The notes under the pieces were generated by a model. It saw only the letters and a program-made list of their open reading frames with translations. It did not search any database and was not told where the DNA came from. Both the position numbers and the translations under genes were made by a program. Positions 33,128 through 42,213 of a DNA stretch of 64,000 bases are shown piece after piece. The DNA is from Acidobacteria bacterium Ga0077551 (GTDB lineage: Bacteria; Pseudomonadota; Alphaproteobacteria; Caulobacterales; Hyphomonadaceae): assembly GCA_001464545.1 (NCBI GenBank), contig LNFC01000022.1:186001-250000 (forward strand), written 5' to 3'. Position 1 is the first letter of the stretch. Every line of letters starts with the position of its first letter.

Positions 33128-34063
33128 TTACCGATCAAACAGCTTCGACACGCTCTCTTCATTCGCAATCCGGCGGATTGCTTCGCCGAGAAGCGGCGAC
33201 ATCGGCAGCACACGGATCTTTTTCGACTTCAGCGCGCTTTCCGAAGGCTGGATCGTATCGGTCATCACCAGCTCATCCAGCACCGATTTCTCGATGCGTT
33301 GCACCGCGTTGCCGGACAATACGCCGTGCGTGACATAGGCCGAGACAGACACCGCGCCCTGTTCCTTCAGCGCCGCGGCCGCGTTCGCGAGCGTGCCGCC
33401 GCTGTCGCAGATGTCGTCGAGCATGATGCAGCGCGCACCCTTCACTTCGCCGATGATGTTCATCACTTCGGACTTGCCGGCCTCGGGACGCCGCTTGTCG
33501 ACGATCGCAAGGTCGGCGTTCAGCTTGTTGGCCAGCGCGCGGGCGCGCACCACACCGCCGACATCCGGCGAGACCATCACGATCTTGTCGCGGCCGAAGC
33601 GTTCCTTGATGTCGTCAATCATCACCGGCCCGCCGAACAGGTTGTCGGTCGGAATGTCGAAAAAGCCCTGGATCTGGCCGGCATGCAGGTCCACCGTCAG
33701 CACGCGGTCGGCGCCCGAGGCGGAGATGAGATTGGCCACCAGTTTCGCAGAGATCGGTGTGCGGCCATCGGTTTTCCGGTCCTGCCGGGCATAGCCGAAA
33801 TACGGGATCACCGCCGTGATGCGCCGGGCCGAGGCGCGCCGCAGCGCGTCCATCATGATCAGCAGCTGCATCAGGTTGTCGTTGGCGGGGTAGGAGGTCG
33901 ACTGGATGACGAACACATCCTCGCCGCGCACGTTCTCGTCGATGCGTACGAAGATTTCCTGGTCGGCGAAGGTTTTCACCTCGGAGCGCGTCAGCCGCAT
34001 GTCGAGATAATCGGCGATGGCTTCAGAGAGGGGCCGGTTGGCGTTGCAGGAAATAAGTTTCAT
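33128..34063 (-). CDS. prs: Ribose-phosphate pyrophosphokinase
   Basis: A 311-residue PRPP synthetase making phosphoribosyl pyrophosphate from ribose 5-phosphate and ATP. Visible are [20 protein letters not shown], the ATP loop [33 protein letters not shown] and the PRPP-binding loop [18 protein letters not shown]. Start at 34063 ([12 protein letters not shown]) matches the family; an in-frame upstream start would add 21 unconserved residues. It is the first housekeeping gene beyond the PGC. Confidence 0.96.
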   Translation of the reverse strand: MKLISCNANRPLSEAIADYLDMRLTRSEVKTFADQEIFVRIDENVRGEDVFVIQSTSYPANDNLMQLLIMMDALRRASARRITAVIPYFGYARQDRKTDGRTPISAKLVANLISASGADRVLTVDLHAGQIQGFFDIPTDNLFGGPVMIDDIKERFGRDKIVMVSPDVGGVVRARALANKLNADLAIVDKRRPEAGKSEVMNIIGEVKGARCIMLDDICDSGGTLANAAAALKEQGAVSVSAYVTHGVLSGNAVQRIEKSVLDELVMTDTIQPSESALKSKKIRVLPMSPLLGEAIRRIANEESVSKLFDR

Positions 34064-34153
34064 GGCGCGCTGACCCTCTGCTGCCCGGCTCGCGACGCTT
34101 TTGTAACAGGCCATGCCGAGTCGCAAGCCACGTAAAACTGGATTCGCTCCGGC

Positions 34154-34918
34154 TTACCCAGAAATCGCGATCACTGAGGCATTCCGGCCATAATCTGCCT
34201 CACCGCGCAGGTTGCGCCGCCGGTTGGAGAAATAGATATCCTCCATTGCGCAGGTATCGTGGCCGAGATTGCCCACCTCGCTGAGCCCGGCGCCGGCCAG
34301 CTGGCGCGCGCAGAAACCCGGCAGGTCGAAGTGCAACCGGTCACCCTTGCCGGCGATGAACAGGTCTGCGCTCGCCGGATGTGCGGCGAGGAAGGCGTCC
34401 CGGAACTCGGGGCCCACTTCATAGCTCGCCTGCTGGATCGTGGGGCCGATGGCGGCCCGGATGCGGCTGCGGTCTGCCCCCAGCGCCTCCATGGCCTCCA
34501 CGGTGCGCAGAAGCACACCTGCCAGCGCGCCCTTCCAGCCGGCATGCGCCGCGCCGATGATGCCCTTTTCTGGGTCCGCAAAGAGGACCGGGGTGCAATC
34601 CGCCGAGAGGACGCAGAGTCCCAGTTCCGGACGGTCAGTGACCATGGCGTCGGCCTTGGGCCGCTCGGTCCACGGGCTGGTCACGCGCACGACGTCCGGC
34701 GAATGCACCTGGTAGCAGGAGAGCAGCCAGCGTGCGCCGATCGCCCCCGAAACCCGCGCCCGGTTTTCGGCGATATGGCGGGGGCTGTCGGCCGAGCCTT
34801 CGCCCACATTCAGGCTGTCATAATCGCCTGAGGACACGCCCCCCCGCCGCCCGAAGAAACCATGGGTAAGCCCTGAAACACCGGTCAGGGCGGGGGCGAT
34901 GGTGAAAGGCGGATGCAT
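34154..34918 (-). CDS. pgeF: YfiH/PgeF laccase-domain purine nucleoside phosphorylase family protein
   Basis: A 254-residue protein of the YfiH (DUF152) family. THGFFGRRGGVSSGDYDSLNVG, QVHSPDVV, ADCTPVLFADPEKGIIGAAHAGWKGALAG and HDTCAMEDIYFSNRR supply the conserved His/Cys metal site. Family members have purine nucleoside phosphorylase/adenosine deaminase activity, and E. coli YfiH also edits peptidoglycan precursors. ATG at 34918 follows GGAAAG; a GTG one codon upstream is also open. It is in the same direction as prs. Confidence 0.92.
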   Translation of the reverse strand: MHPPFTIAPALTGVSGLTHGFFGRRGGVSSGDYDSLNVGEGSADSPRHIAENRARVSGAIGARWLLSCYQVHSPDVVRVTSPWTERPKADAMVTDRPELGLCVLSADCTPVLFADPEKGIIGAAHAGWKGALAGVLLRTVEAMEALGADRSRIRAAIGPTIQQASYEVGPEFRDAFLAAHPASADLFIAGKGDRLHFDLPGFCARQLAGAGLSEVGNLGHDTCAMEDIYFSNRRRNLRGEADYGRNASVIAISG

Positions 34919-34951
34919 CACTTTCCGTGCTGGCCGTGCCGGGGGCGCCCG

Positions 34952-35956
34952 TCAAGCCTGCCGGGCGGATTGATCCTGCGCCTCATCCTCCAGCGGCGGG
35001 ATTTCGGCATAGGTCTGCGGCCCGCTCGGCCGGTTTCCGGCGAGCACTTCGGCGTCGGCCTGGATGCCTCTGAGCTGCGCCTTGATCAGGTCCGGCACGG
35101 TCTGCAGCTCGCCCCAAGCGAAGCCGAGATCCCAGACGCCATAAGCCAGGGTATAGCCGAGCACGGCCACTCCGATGGCCAGGCGCAGGCTCGTCTCCGC
35201 CACCCGGCGCAGCGCATAGCAGGTGAATTTCGGCCAGGCCGGCATGCCGTAGCGAAGCTGCAGGTAGAACTGGCCCTTGCCCCAGTTCTTGGCCTGGTTC
35301 CAGCGGTCCCGGGCCTTGTGCCGCAGCCGGTAATGCACCAGCGCCTCCGGCACGAAGGTCAGCTGCATGCCCGCCAGCTGCACCCGCCAGCTATAGTCCA
35401 CATCCCAGGGCGGACCGATCCAGTCCGTCGGATCCCCCACACTTTCGTAGCATTGGCGCGTCATGCCGATCGCATTGCACACGGCAAAGGGCAGGTACAA
35501 AGGCGCGGCGTGAGACGGCAGGCCTTCCGTGCGGGATTGTTTCCCCTTGTCCTTGCCCCAGGTCAGGCTCGGCGGATTGAGTTTCTCATATTCCAGCGCC
35601 GGCACGGCAAACTGGGCGGTTTCCAGCGCCCGGACCATCTCTTCCAGCCAGCGCGCATCCAGCTCGTCATCGGATTCGCAGACGAGGATCAGGCCGCCGC
35701 GCGCGGTCCGGAAGCCCACCGTGTAGGAATGCCCGACATTGCCGCGAGGCCCCCGGCCCGAATAGGCCTGCACCACCCTCAAGGTCTGCAACCTGCTGCG
35801 GTAGCTTTCCGCGATTTCAACCGAATTGTCGGTAGATCCATTGTTGACGAAAATGAGTTCCCACTCGCCTGCGTACGTTTGCCGTACCAGCGAATCCAAC
35901 ATCACCCCGAGCGTCGATGCCCCGTTATAACAGGGTAGCACGACACTGACGAACAT
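34952..35956 (-). CDS. Family 2 glycosyltransferase
   Basis: A 334-residue GT-A fold glycosyltransferase. The N-terminus VSVVLPCYNGASTLGVMLDS is the nucleotide-sugar domain, with FVNNGSTDNS and the metal site CESDDELDA (DxD-like SDD). A PWDVDYSWR segment resembles the acceptor-side ED motif. A hydrophobic stretch (LAIGVAVLGYTLAYGVWDLG, about residues 268-287) may attach it to the membrane. Donor and acceptor are unknown. It lies 33 nt upstream of pgeF and may be cotranscribed. An upstream in-frame GTG (35968) is less likely than this ATG. Confidence 0.85.
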   Translation of the reverse strand: MFVSVVLPCYNGASTLGVMLDSLVRQTYAGEWELIFVNNGSTDNSVEIAESYRSRLQTLRVVQAYSGRGPRGNVGHSYTVGFRTARGGLILVCESDDELDARWLEEMVRALETAQFAVPALEYEKLNPPSLTWGKDKGKQSRTEGLPSHAAPLYLPFAVCNAIGMTRQCYESVGDPTDWIGPPWDVDYSWRVQLAGMQLTFVPEALVHYRLRHKARDRWNQAKNWGKGQFYLQLRYGMPAWPKFTCYALRRVAETSLRLAIGVAVLGYTLAYGVWDLGFAWGELQTVPDLIKAQLRGIQADAEVLAGNRPSGPQTYAEIPPLEDEAQDQSARQA

Positions 35957-36181
35957 GACTGTCCCCACGGGCCCGGCATATGCCTTCCAGCCCTTACAAG
36001 CAGGAATCTACGTCTGGATCAGGCAGGCCGCAATCGGCCCAAACAAATAAATGCCAGTCTCCGGCAGGCCGCCGTTAGCCATCCTGCCGCATCGGCATGG
36101 TCAAATCATCCGGCCTCTGCTACGTGCGCGGAAAATCCACCCGTTCTCCTCCCGAACGCCGCCCGCCGGAAAGCCCGCTCT

Positions 36182-38014
36182 ATGACCACGCCGATCGAAA
36201 AGATGCGCAACATTGCCATCATCGCCCACGTTGACCACGGCAAGACCACGCTGGTGGACGAGCTTCTCAAACAGTCTGGCACCTTCCGCCAGAACGAGAA
36301 AACCGCCGAGCGGATGATGGATTCGAACGATCTTGAGCGCGAGCGCGGCATCACCATCCTGGCCAAGACCACCTCGGTCGAATGGAACGGCTACCGCATC
36401 AACATCGTGGACACCCCCGGCCACGCCGACTTCGGCGGCGAGGTGGAGCGTATCCTGGACATGGTGGACGGCGCCATCGTGCTCGTGGACTCCTCCGAAG
36501 GCCCCATGCCGCAGACCAAGTTCGTGGTCTCCAAGGCGCTGAAGGTCGGCCTGAAGCCGATCGTCGCCGTCAACAAGATCGACAAGCCGGAGCGCCGTCC
36601 GGACGAAGTCGTCAACGAGTGTTTCGACCTCTTCGCCAACCTCGACGCCACCGACGAGCAGCTCGATTTCCCGATCCTCTACGGCTCGGCCAAGAATGGC
36701 TGGATGTCGAAGCAATACGAAAACCCGGCTCCCAACATGGACGAACTGTTCCAGATGGTCGTCGATCATGTCCCTGTGCCGCGCGTTGAAGAAGGCGCGT
36801 TCCGCTTCCTCGCCACCACGATTTCCGCTGACCCCTTCCTCGGACGCATCCTGACAGGCCGCATCCTGTCGGGCACGGTCAAGCCGAACCAGTCGATCAA
36901 GGTCCTCTCGCGCGATGGCCAGCTCGTGGAGCAGGGACGTGTCTCGAAAGTCCTCGCCTTCCGCGGCCTCGAGCGCGTGCCTGTCGAAGAAGGCGTGGCG
37001 GGCGACATCGTCTCCCTCGCCGGCATGACCAAGGCGAACGTCGCCGACACCTTCTGCGACCCGTCGGTCACCGTGCCGCTTGAAGCCCGCCCGATCGACC
37101 CGCCAACCATCTCGATGACCTTCCGCGTCAACGACTCGCCGCTCGCCGGCACCGAAGGCACGAAAGTCACCAGCCGGATGATCTGGGCCCGTCTCGAGAA
37201 GGAGGCCGAAGGCAACGTCGCGCTGAAAGTCGAGCGCGCCACCGATGCCGAAGCCTTCACCGTCTCCGGCCGCGGCGAACTCCAGCTGGCCGTGCTGATC
37301 GAAACGATGCGCCGCGAAGGCTACGAACTCGGCGTCGCGCGCCCGCAGGTCGTCATGCAGACCAGCCCGACCGGCGAGAAGCTCGAGCCGATCGAGGAAG
37401 TCACCATCGACGTCGATGACGAACATTCCGGCATCGTCGTGCAGAAGATGGCCGAGCGCAAAGCCGAGATGCTCGACATGCGCCCCTCGGGCGTCGGCCG
37501 CACGCGCCTCGTCTTCCACGCGCCGACGCGCGGGCTGATCGGTTACCAGGGCGAACTGCTGTCCGACACGCGCGGCACCGCCATCATGAACCGCATCTTC
37601 CACGAATACGCGCCCCACAAGGGCAAGATCACCGGACGCCACACCGGCGTGCTGATTGCCATGGAGCAGGGCGAGGCGGTGGCCTTCGCGCTCTGGAACC
37701 TCGAAGACCGCGGCCCGATGATGATCCATCCGGGTACGAAGGTTTACGGCGGCATGATCATCGGCGAGCACAACCGCGACAACGACCTCGAAGTGAACGT
37801 CCTCAAGGGCAAGAAGCTCACCAACATGCGCGCCTCGGGCACGGATGAAGCCGTCCGCCTCACCACGCCGCTGCAGATGACGCTGGAAAAGTCGCTCGCC
37901 TACATCGCGGACGACGAACTGGTCGAAGTCACGCCGAAATCCATCCGCCTGCGGAAGGTCCACCTCGACCCGAACGTGCGCAAGCGCCAGTCGAAAGCCA
38001 GCGCGGACGCCTGA
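36182..38014 (+). CDS. typA: Ribosome-associated GTPase TypA/BipA
   Basis: A 610-residue translational GTPase acting in 50S ribosome biogenesis and stress adaptation. G1 is AHVDHGKTTLVDELL, G2 lies in ERERGITILAKTTSV, G3 is VDTPGHADFGGE and G4 is VNKIDKPERRPDEV. The C-terminal TypA-specific domain includes GELLSDTRGTAIMNRIFHEY. Length fits the family (about 605-615). It is convergent with the two TonB-like genes; only 12 nt separate the stops, and no separate terminator was identified. Confidence 0.97.
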   Translation: MTTPIEKMRNIAIIAHVDHGKTTLVDELLKQSGTFRQNEKTAERMMDSNDLERERGITILAKTTSVEWNGYRINIVDTPGHADFGGEVERILDMVDGAIVLVDSSEGPMPQTKFVVSKALKVGLKPIVAVNKIDKPERRPDEVVNECFDLFANLDATDEQLDFPILYGSAKNGWMSKQYENPAPNMDELFQMVVDHVPVPRVEEGAFRFLATTISADPFLGRILTGRILSGTVKPNQSIKVLSRDGQLVEQGRVSKVLAFRGLERVPVEEGVAGDIVSLAGMTKANVADTFCDPSVTVPLEARPIDPPTISMTFRVNDSPLAGTEGTKVTSRMIWARLEKEAEGNVALKVERATDAEAFTVSGRGELQLAVLIETMRREGYELGVARPQVVMQTSPTGEKLEPIEEVTIDVDDEHSGIVVQKMAERKAEMLDMRPSGVGRTRLVFHAPTRGLIGYQGELLSDTRGTAIMNRIFHEYAPHKGKITGRHTGVLIAMEQGEAVAFALWNLEDRGPMMIHPGTKVYGGMIIGEHNRDNDLEVNVLKGKKLTNMRASGTDEAVRLTTPLQMTLEKSLAYIADDELVEVTPKSIRLRKVHLDPNVRKRQSKASADA

Positions 38015-38026
38015 TCCGGTTCATCC

Positions 38027-38383
38027 TCACCCCGTGACCTCATACGCGAACGGGTAAGATGCGCATCGAGCACCCAAGTGTGACGCGTCCAGCGCGCGCG
38101 GATTGAACTTTGTTACGCGCAGGGCCTGCTCGGTCGCGTCGGCGAAGATTTGGTACGTGCATCGAACCTCCAGATTGAAGGGTCGCCCTTTCCAGTCGAT
38201 GTCAAACCGCGACTCGCAGGTATCGGAGATGCCTTGGCGCGCCGCTTCTTCGGGGTAGACCGGCGCAGGTAGCGCAACTGCCGGGACATAAACCGGGCAC
38301 GACAGAGCGACCGGGGCGGGAGGCGGCGAAGCGCAGCCAACCAGAACGGCGGCTGCGCAACAGAGGACAATAACGCGCCTCAC
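38027..38383 (-). CDS. Small lipoprotein with TonB-like C-terminal domain
   Basis: A 118-residue predicted lipoprotein: signal peptide RRVIVLCCAAAVLVGC with lipobox LVGC. The mature part, about 95 residues, has PVYPEEAARQGISDTCESRF and DIDWKGRPFNLEVRCTYQIF, matching the TonB C-terminal fold (V-P-x-x-P-x-x-A-x-x-x-G start). There is no membrane anchor or Pro-rich linker. It begins at a GTG 3 nt after its upstream neighbour, with which it shares the R-G-R-P-F-N-L core, so the pair is probably a duplication. Role unknown. Confidence 0.8.
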   Translation of the reverse strand: MRRVIVLCCAAAVLVGCASPPPAPVALSCPVYVPAVALPAPVYPEEAARQGISDTCESRFDIDWKGRPFNLEVRCTYQIFADATEQALRVTKFNPRALDASHLGARCASYPFAYEVTG

Positions 38384-38386
38384 GCC

Positions 38387-39013
38387 TCAATTCACCTCGA
38401 ACGCGATCGGATAGATCGCCCCGTGCTGCTCCACGGCGACGCCGCTCTGGCTGACCTTCGGCAGGAATTCCGCCTTGCTCACCGCCCGGATCGCCTCTGC
38501 CCGGAAGATGTCATCCGTACACTGAGCGGTCAGGTTGAACGGCCGTCCGCGCGTATCGACATCGAACAACACGTCGCAGCTGCCCGAAATCCCGCGCGTG
38601 ATGGCCGCGGAGGGCACTGACGGCGCGGGCGCACGTACCACTTGGATGTTGCGCCCGGCCAGTGCCGTCACCTGTACGGCCGGCGGCTTGATCTTCGAGA
38701 TTTCGAACCCGCTATTGTCCGGCGCAGGGAAATTGAACACCGGCGCGCTCCCCCGTGTCTCGACAGAGGGGCGCGGCGGCGGAGGCGGCTTGTCTACCGT
38801 CGTCAGAGCCAGCTTGCTGCGGACCGGGTCACTCAGCGTGTCGTCGCTCTGCGGCGTGATCTTCGACAGCGGGCGTTCGGCCATCACCGGCAGCGTGACA
38901 TCGTCCACCTCGATCAGCCAACTCGCCGCGAGGAACAAGGCATAGACCAGCGGCAGCGCGAGCAGCATGGCCATCGACAGGCGCGGGGACGCCTCGTTCA
39001 GCGTCAATCTCAT
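38387..39013 (-). CDS. TonB-like energy-transducer protein
   Basis: A 208-residue inner-membrane protein: one N-terminal helix (MAMLLALPLVYALFLAASWL), a linker with a proline run (DKPPPPPRPS), and a C-terminal TonB-like domain, SGSCDVLFDVDTRGRPFNLT with two conserved Cys. The start follows GGAGG by 5 nt. Upstream, at 39066-39096, is a tandem palindrome. No ExbB/ExbD or receptor is adjacent, so a classical TonB role is uncertain. Confidence 0.8.
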   Translation of the reverse strand: MRLTLNEASPRLSMAMLLALPLVYALFLAASWLIEVDDVTLPVMAERPLSKITPQSDDTLSDPVRSKLALTTVDKPPPPPRPSVETRGSAPVFNFPAPDNSGFEISKIKPPAVQVTALAGRNIQVVRAPAPSVPSAAITRGISGSCDVLFDVDTRGRPFNLTAQCTDDIFRAEAIRAVSKAEFLPKVSQSGVAVEQHGAIYPIAFEVN

Positions 39014-39065
39014 GTTTTCCTCCAACCCCTTGCGGGCACGGGCCGCGTGACTCGCGGCTCCAAAA

Positions 39066-39096
39066 TTGACGCTACGTCAGTTTGACGCAGCGTCAA
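39066..39096 (-). promoter_or_regulatory. Tandem palindromic operator upstream of the TonB-like pair
   Basis: TTGACG-CTA-CGTCA (39066-39079) and TTGACG-CAG-CGTCAA (39082-39096) are two near-identical palindromes spaced 16 nt apart, about 53 nt upstream of the TonB-like gene. The second is perfect outside its 3-nt centre. This looks like a binding site for a dimeric regulator. The half-site spacing (3 nt) is unlike the 8 nt of the PpsR sites. Confidence 0.6.
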
Positions 39097-39213
39097 CCAG
39101 GATCAATCGGAGGTGAAAACCCGAAATGAGGGGCCATCCCTGGCCGGGGATGGCCCCTCCAGCGCCAGTGACCGGGAGGAAACGTGGCCAGGCGCTGTTC
39201 CGGGAGGAAGGGG

Positions 39214-39558
39214 TCAGTCGGCCGAGGCCAGCTGCGTCAGGGCGATCCGCTCGAAGCTCGGTGCAACGTCAACGCCGGCAGCGGTCTGCGCGGCGTGGAT
39301 TTCCTTCACGGCCGCCATCACCAGCGAATCGGCGCAGGCAAGGTCGGTATAGACGCCGCCATAGGCCGGAATGCGCGACGTGCAGGTGCGCTTGGCGGCC
39401 TTGGTCAGTTCGGTGAGCAGGAAGCTGGCGCCTTCGTCGCTGGCGAGCAGGGCGGCGTCATAGTCGTGCGAGAGGGTGACCTCCTTCTTGCCGTCCGCAA
39501 ATGCGGCCGGCGACAGGAGAACAGCGGCCGCGAGGACCGAAACGGTGGATTTGAACAT
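39214..39558 (-). CDS. UrcA family protein
   Basis: A 114-residue secreted protein. Signal peptide FKSTVSVLAAAVLLSPAAFA precedes a mature part with VTLSHDYDAALLASDEGAS, LTKAAKRTCTSRIPAYGGVY and DLACADSLVMAAVKEI; the two Cys are a UrcA-family feature and probably form a disulfide. UrcA proteins are common in sphingomonads and Caulobacterales and have no established function. It stands alone, with AAGGAA before the start. Confidence 0.75.
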   Translation of the reverse strand: MFKSTVSVLAAAVLLSPAAFADGKKEVTLSHDYDAALLASDEGASFLLTELTKAAKRTCTSRIPAYGGVYTDLACADSLVMAAVKEIHAAQTAAGVDVAPSFERIALTQLASAD

Positions 39559-39945
39559 GGGGCAGTTCCTTCAGAGTTAGGCGCCCTGCCATCATGGCCG
39601 GGCCGGAAACTCCTCCCGCAGCACGAGGACACCCCAGCTCGCCGTCTCCCGGGACACCGCCCCCCTCGGGCAATGTGGCCTTCCCAGTGCGGCAGGGGTT
39701 CGTGCTGCATCGCAACAATTACCTCGCAGTCGCAGCATTACAAGCCGCGAAGCTTGGACACTTGTTGAATTTTTCGTCTCAGCCGAGAACTGCCCGCCGC
39801 TTGGGCAGCCCTGCCTCATATGGGGTCAAATCCGGCGTGTGGCGTTGCGCAAGGTCTGGCCTCACGCCCCCACTCATGCCCGCATATCGCTGATTTCCGA
39901 GAATAATCTTCCGCTCTGCCAGCCGGGGAGGCGAATGGCGCCGCG
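39559..39945. other. Intergenic region between recR and the UrcA gene
   Basis: About 390 nt. It must hold the UrcA promoter (minus strand). A possible reading frame at 39594-39893 (+) has no ribosome site and unconvincing composition. No RNA gene or repeat was recognised. Confidence 0.5.
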
Positions 39946-40551
39946 TCAGACTCCGCGCCGCGACCTTAGCGCTGCTGCCAGCGTTCCATCGTCGAGATGG
40001 TCGAGCTCCCCGCCAATGGGCATGCCGTGCGCAAGACGCGTCACCTCCACGCCTTTGCCCTCCAGCTGGTCGGCGATGTAATGCGCCGTCGTCTGGCCAT
40101 CGACCGTGGCGTTCAGCCCGAGAATCACCTCGCGCACGCCGCCCGCCTCGATCCGGCGCACCAGCGCCGCGATACCCAGGTCGCCCGGCCCGATGCCGTC
40201 AATCGCCGAGAGGACGCCGCCGAGCACATGATAACGACCCCGGTAAGCGCCGCCGCGCTCCAGCGCCCAGAGGTCCGGCACGTCCTCGACCACGCAGATG
40301 AGCGTGTCGTCACGCCCCGGCAGCTGGCACACGGCGCAGGGCTGCACGGTGTCATAGTTGCCGCAGATCTCGCATTTCTGGATCTTGGCGCCCGCCTCCG
40401 CCATCGCCTCGGCCAGCGGTTTCAGAAGCTGCTCGTTACGTTTCAGCAGGTGCAGCGCCACACGCCGCGCCGAGCGCGGCCCAAGACCCGGCAGCTTCGC
40501 GATCAGTTCGATCAGGCGCAGGAGTTCAGGGCCGGCGGAACGTTGGGACAT
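39946..40551 (-). CDS. recR: Recombination mediator RecR
   Basis: A 201-residue RecFOR-pathway protein that loads RecA on gapped DNA. The helix-hairpin-helix [21 protein letters not shown], the zinc finger [16 protein letters not shown] and the Toprim domain beginning [17 protein letters not shown] are all present. Length is typical. In many bacteria dnaX-ybaB-recR are adjacent; here the BciB-like gene is inserted between ybaB and recR, all on the minus strand. Confidence 0.97.
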   Translation of the reverse strand: MSQRSAGPELLRLIELIAKLPGLGPRSARRVALHLLKRNEQLLKPLAEAMAEAGAKIQKCEICGNYDTVQPCAVCQLPGRDDTLICVVEDVPDLWALERGGAYRGRYHVLGGVLSAIDGIGPGDLGIAALVRRIEAGGVREVILGLNATVDGQTTAHYIADQLEGKGVEVTRLAHGMPIGGELDHLDDGTLAAALRSRRGV

Positions 40552-40623
40552 GGCGGCTATATGCGTGAGTCCTTGGAATGTGTCACCTCGGGCAAAGCGC
40601 AGCGATTGACCCCGGACAACCGG

Positions 40624-41835
40624 CTATTTGCGCTCCCCATCTTTTGGGGAAATTCCATAGGCCTCCAGCAGTTTCCACACGTGCGCCGGCACCATGTTCT
40701 TCAGTTTCGCCGGCTCTTCGCGCCGAAGATGGATCACCGTCTCGGCGGCTTTCATCTCCAGCCGCGTGCGGGCGAATTCCAGCCCCTTCGGCCCGATGCG
40801 CGGCTGCAGGAAGGACACGAGCGGCCGCACCCAGTTCGGCATCGACCGCAGCGGCAATCCGCCCGCCGCCAGCTCGACATTCTTGATGAAGGCCGCCACG
40901 TGCGGCGCCCGTTTGCCTTTCGACCCCGGCTCGGCGGTGACCAGCGCGTCGCCGAGAAGGCTCACGAGCTCCTCACCGCGCTCGTTGCGCACGATCAGCC
41001 ACTGCTCGCCTTCGCCGCCCATATAGCCGACCGTCAGATCACTGAGGGCATTCGCATAGTCGACGCAGGTCCGGCAGGTGAGGGGAAAGAAATCGCGCGG
41101 CAGTTTGGAAATCGGCAGCGAGAGAAACGGGATCAGCCTCTGCCGGCCATCATCAAAGCGCAGCTCGACCCGGAAATCGGCGCGGAACTCGAGATAGGAG
41201 ATCGTCTCCGGCGCAGGATCCAGCAGCTTGAGGAAGTCGTGGAAATTCTCCGTGGTCGTATTATCGGAGCAGGGCGTGCCAATCACATAAAGCTTCTCAA
41301 GTCCGAACTCGGCCTCCAGCGCGCGCAAGGCGTACACCTGGCAGGGAATGCCGATCAGCGCGATCCGCTTGAAGCCGCGCGCGGCCACCTCGTCCATCAG
41401 GGCAATCAGCGGCGAATATCCCATCCGCATGCCCCGGCACTGGGCCATGTCCTCCGCCCGCGTCACGATCACCGGCTTCGGCTTCCACCGGTCTTCCGGA
41501 TCGGGCGCCACCGCCAGCACCGCGTCGACCCTGCCCGTCGCCAGCAGCCGCTCGCCGAGCGTCGTCGCAATCCCGGTCCACTGGGCGCCGTCCTTCGCGG
41601 GAGACAGCCGGGCCCGCAGCATCCGGCGGAACACACCGAAATGGGTTTCGTCCGCCGTCTGATCATTCCGGGCGCGGCCATGCAGGCGCAGTTCCTGGGC
41701 AGGGTAGTCGGGCTGGATGAACTGGCAGGCGCGCCCGCAGGCTTTGGCATCCGCCATCCGCGAGACGCCGCAATCGGTGCAAAGTCCGCGCGGTTCCGGC
41801 GGGCGAAGGGGAGGGGTGTAGGGCGCCTGGGTCAT
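40624..41835 (-). CDS. bciB: BciB-type 3,8-divinyl (proto)chlorophyllide 8-vinyl reductase candidate
   Basis: A 403-residue member of the F420-hydrogenase/dehydrogenase beta-subunit (FrhB) family. The N-terminal cysteine set GLCTDCGVSRMADAKACGRAC (written here in part by family alignment: C18, C21, C33, C37) and LTCRTCVDYANALSDLTVGY would hold two 4Fe-4S clusters. LIGIPCQVYALRALE and VIGTPCSDNTTTENF match cyanobacterial and green-bacterial BciB (Slr1923 type), a ferredoxin-dependent 8-vinyl reductase with FAD. The visible PGC has no bchJ or bciA. Another FrhB-family role is possible, but the DY-NAL-D-VGYMG motif argues for BciB. Confidence 0.82.
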   Translation of the reverse strand: MTQAPYTPPLRPPEPRGLCTDCGVSRMADAKACGRACQFIQPDYPAQELRLHGRARNDQTADETHFGVFRRMLRARLSPAKDGAQWTGIATTLGERLLATGRVDAVLAVAPDPEDRWKPKPVIVTRAEDMAQCRGMRMGYSPLIALMDEVAARGFKRIALIGIPCQVYALRALEAEFGLEKLYVIGTPCSDNTTTENFHDFLKLLDPAPETISYLEFRADFRVELRFDDGRQRLIPFLSLPISKLPRDFFPLTCRTCVDYANALSDLTVGYMGGEGEQWLIVRNERGEELVSLLGDALVTAEPGSKGKRAPHVAAFIKNVELAAGGLPLRSMPNWVRPLVSFLQPRIGPKGLEFARTRLEMKAAETVIHLRREEPAKLKNMVPAHVWKLLEAYGISPKDGERK

Positions 41836-41877
41836 CAGGGGTGAACTATAAGGCCGCCCCGCGCCAAGTCACGCGCC

Positions 41878-42201
41878 TTAGAAGGGCAGCTTGAACCCCG
41901 GCATCAGGCCGCCAAATCCGGCGGTCGCACTGCGCATCGCATCTTCCATGGCCTGGTCGAGGCGCTTGCGCGCGTCATTGTGGGCGGCCTTGATCAGGTC
42001 TTCGACGATCTCCGGGTCATCGCCCATCAGGCTCCGGTCGATGCTCACCGAGACGAGTTCGCCCTTGCCCTTCAGCTTGACCCGGACGAGGCCTGCGCCG
42101 GCGACGCCGTCAGCTTCGGTTGCCTCGATCTTGGCCTGAACCTCGGCCATCTTCGCCTGCATGGCCTGGGCCTGCTGCATGATCTGGGCAAGGTCTTTCA
42201 T
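41878..42201 (-). CDS. ybaB: YbaB/EbfC nucleoid-associated protein
   Basis: A 107-residue DNA-binding protein. The opening MKDLAQIMQQAQAMQAKMAE is a coiled helix typical of YbaB, then GAGLVRVKLKGKGELVSVSI and a C-terminal helix ending GGLMPGFKLPF. It lies 12 nt downstream of dnaX in the same orientation, the usual arrangement. Confidence 0.96.
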   Translation of the reverse strand: MKDLAQIMQQAQAMQAKMAEVQAKIEATEADGVAGAGLVRVKLKGKGELVSVSIDRSLMGDDPEIVEDLIKAAHNDARKRLDQAMEDAMRSATAGFGGLMPGFKLPF

Positions 42202-42213
42202 CGGGTCACTCCG

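Noticed and set aside
39066..39096. PpsR site upstream of the TonB-like pair
   Set aside because: The TGACG/CGTCA arms resemble PpsR half-sites, but the spacing is 3 nt in each palindrome instead of 8 and there is no TGT-N12-ACA; it is reported as a different operator.
39594..39893. Possible 99-residue gene between the UrcA gene and recR
   Set aside because: Pro/Ser/Arg-rich translation with no motif or ribosome site; overlaps the expected promoter of the UrcA gene.
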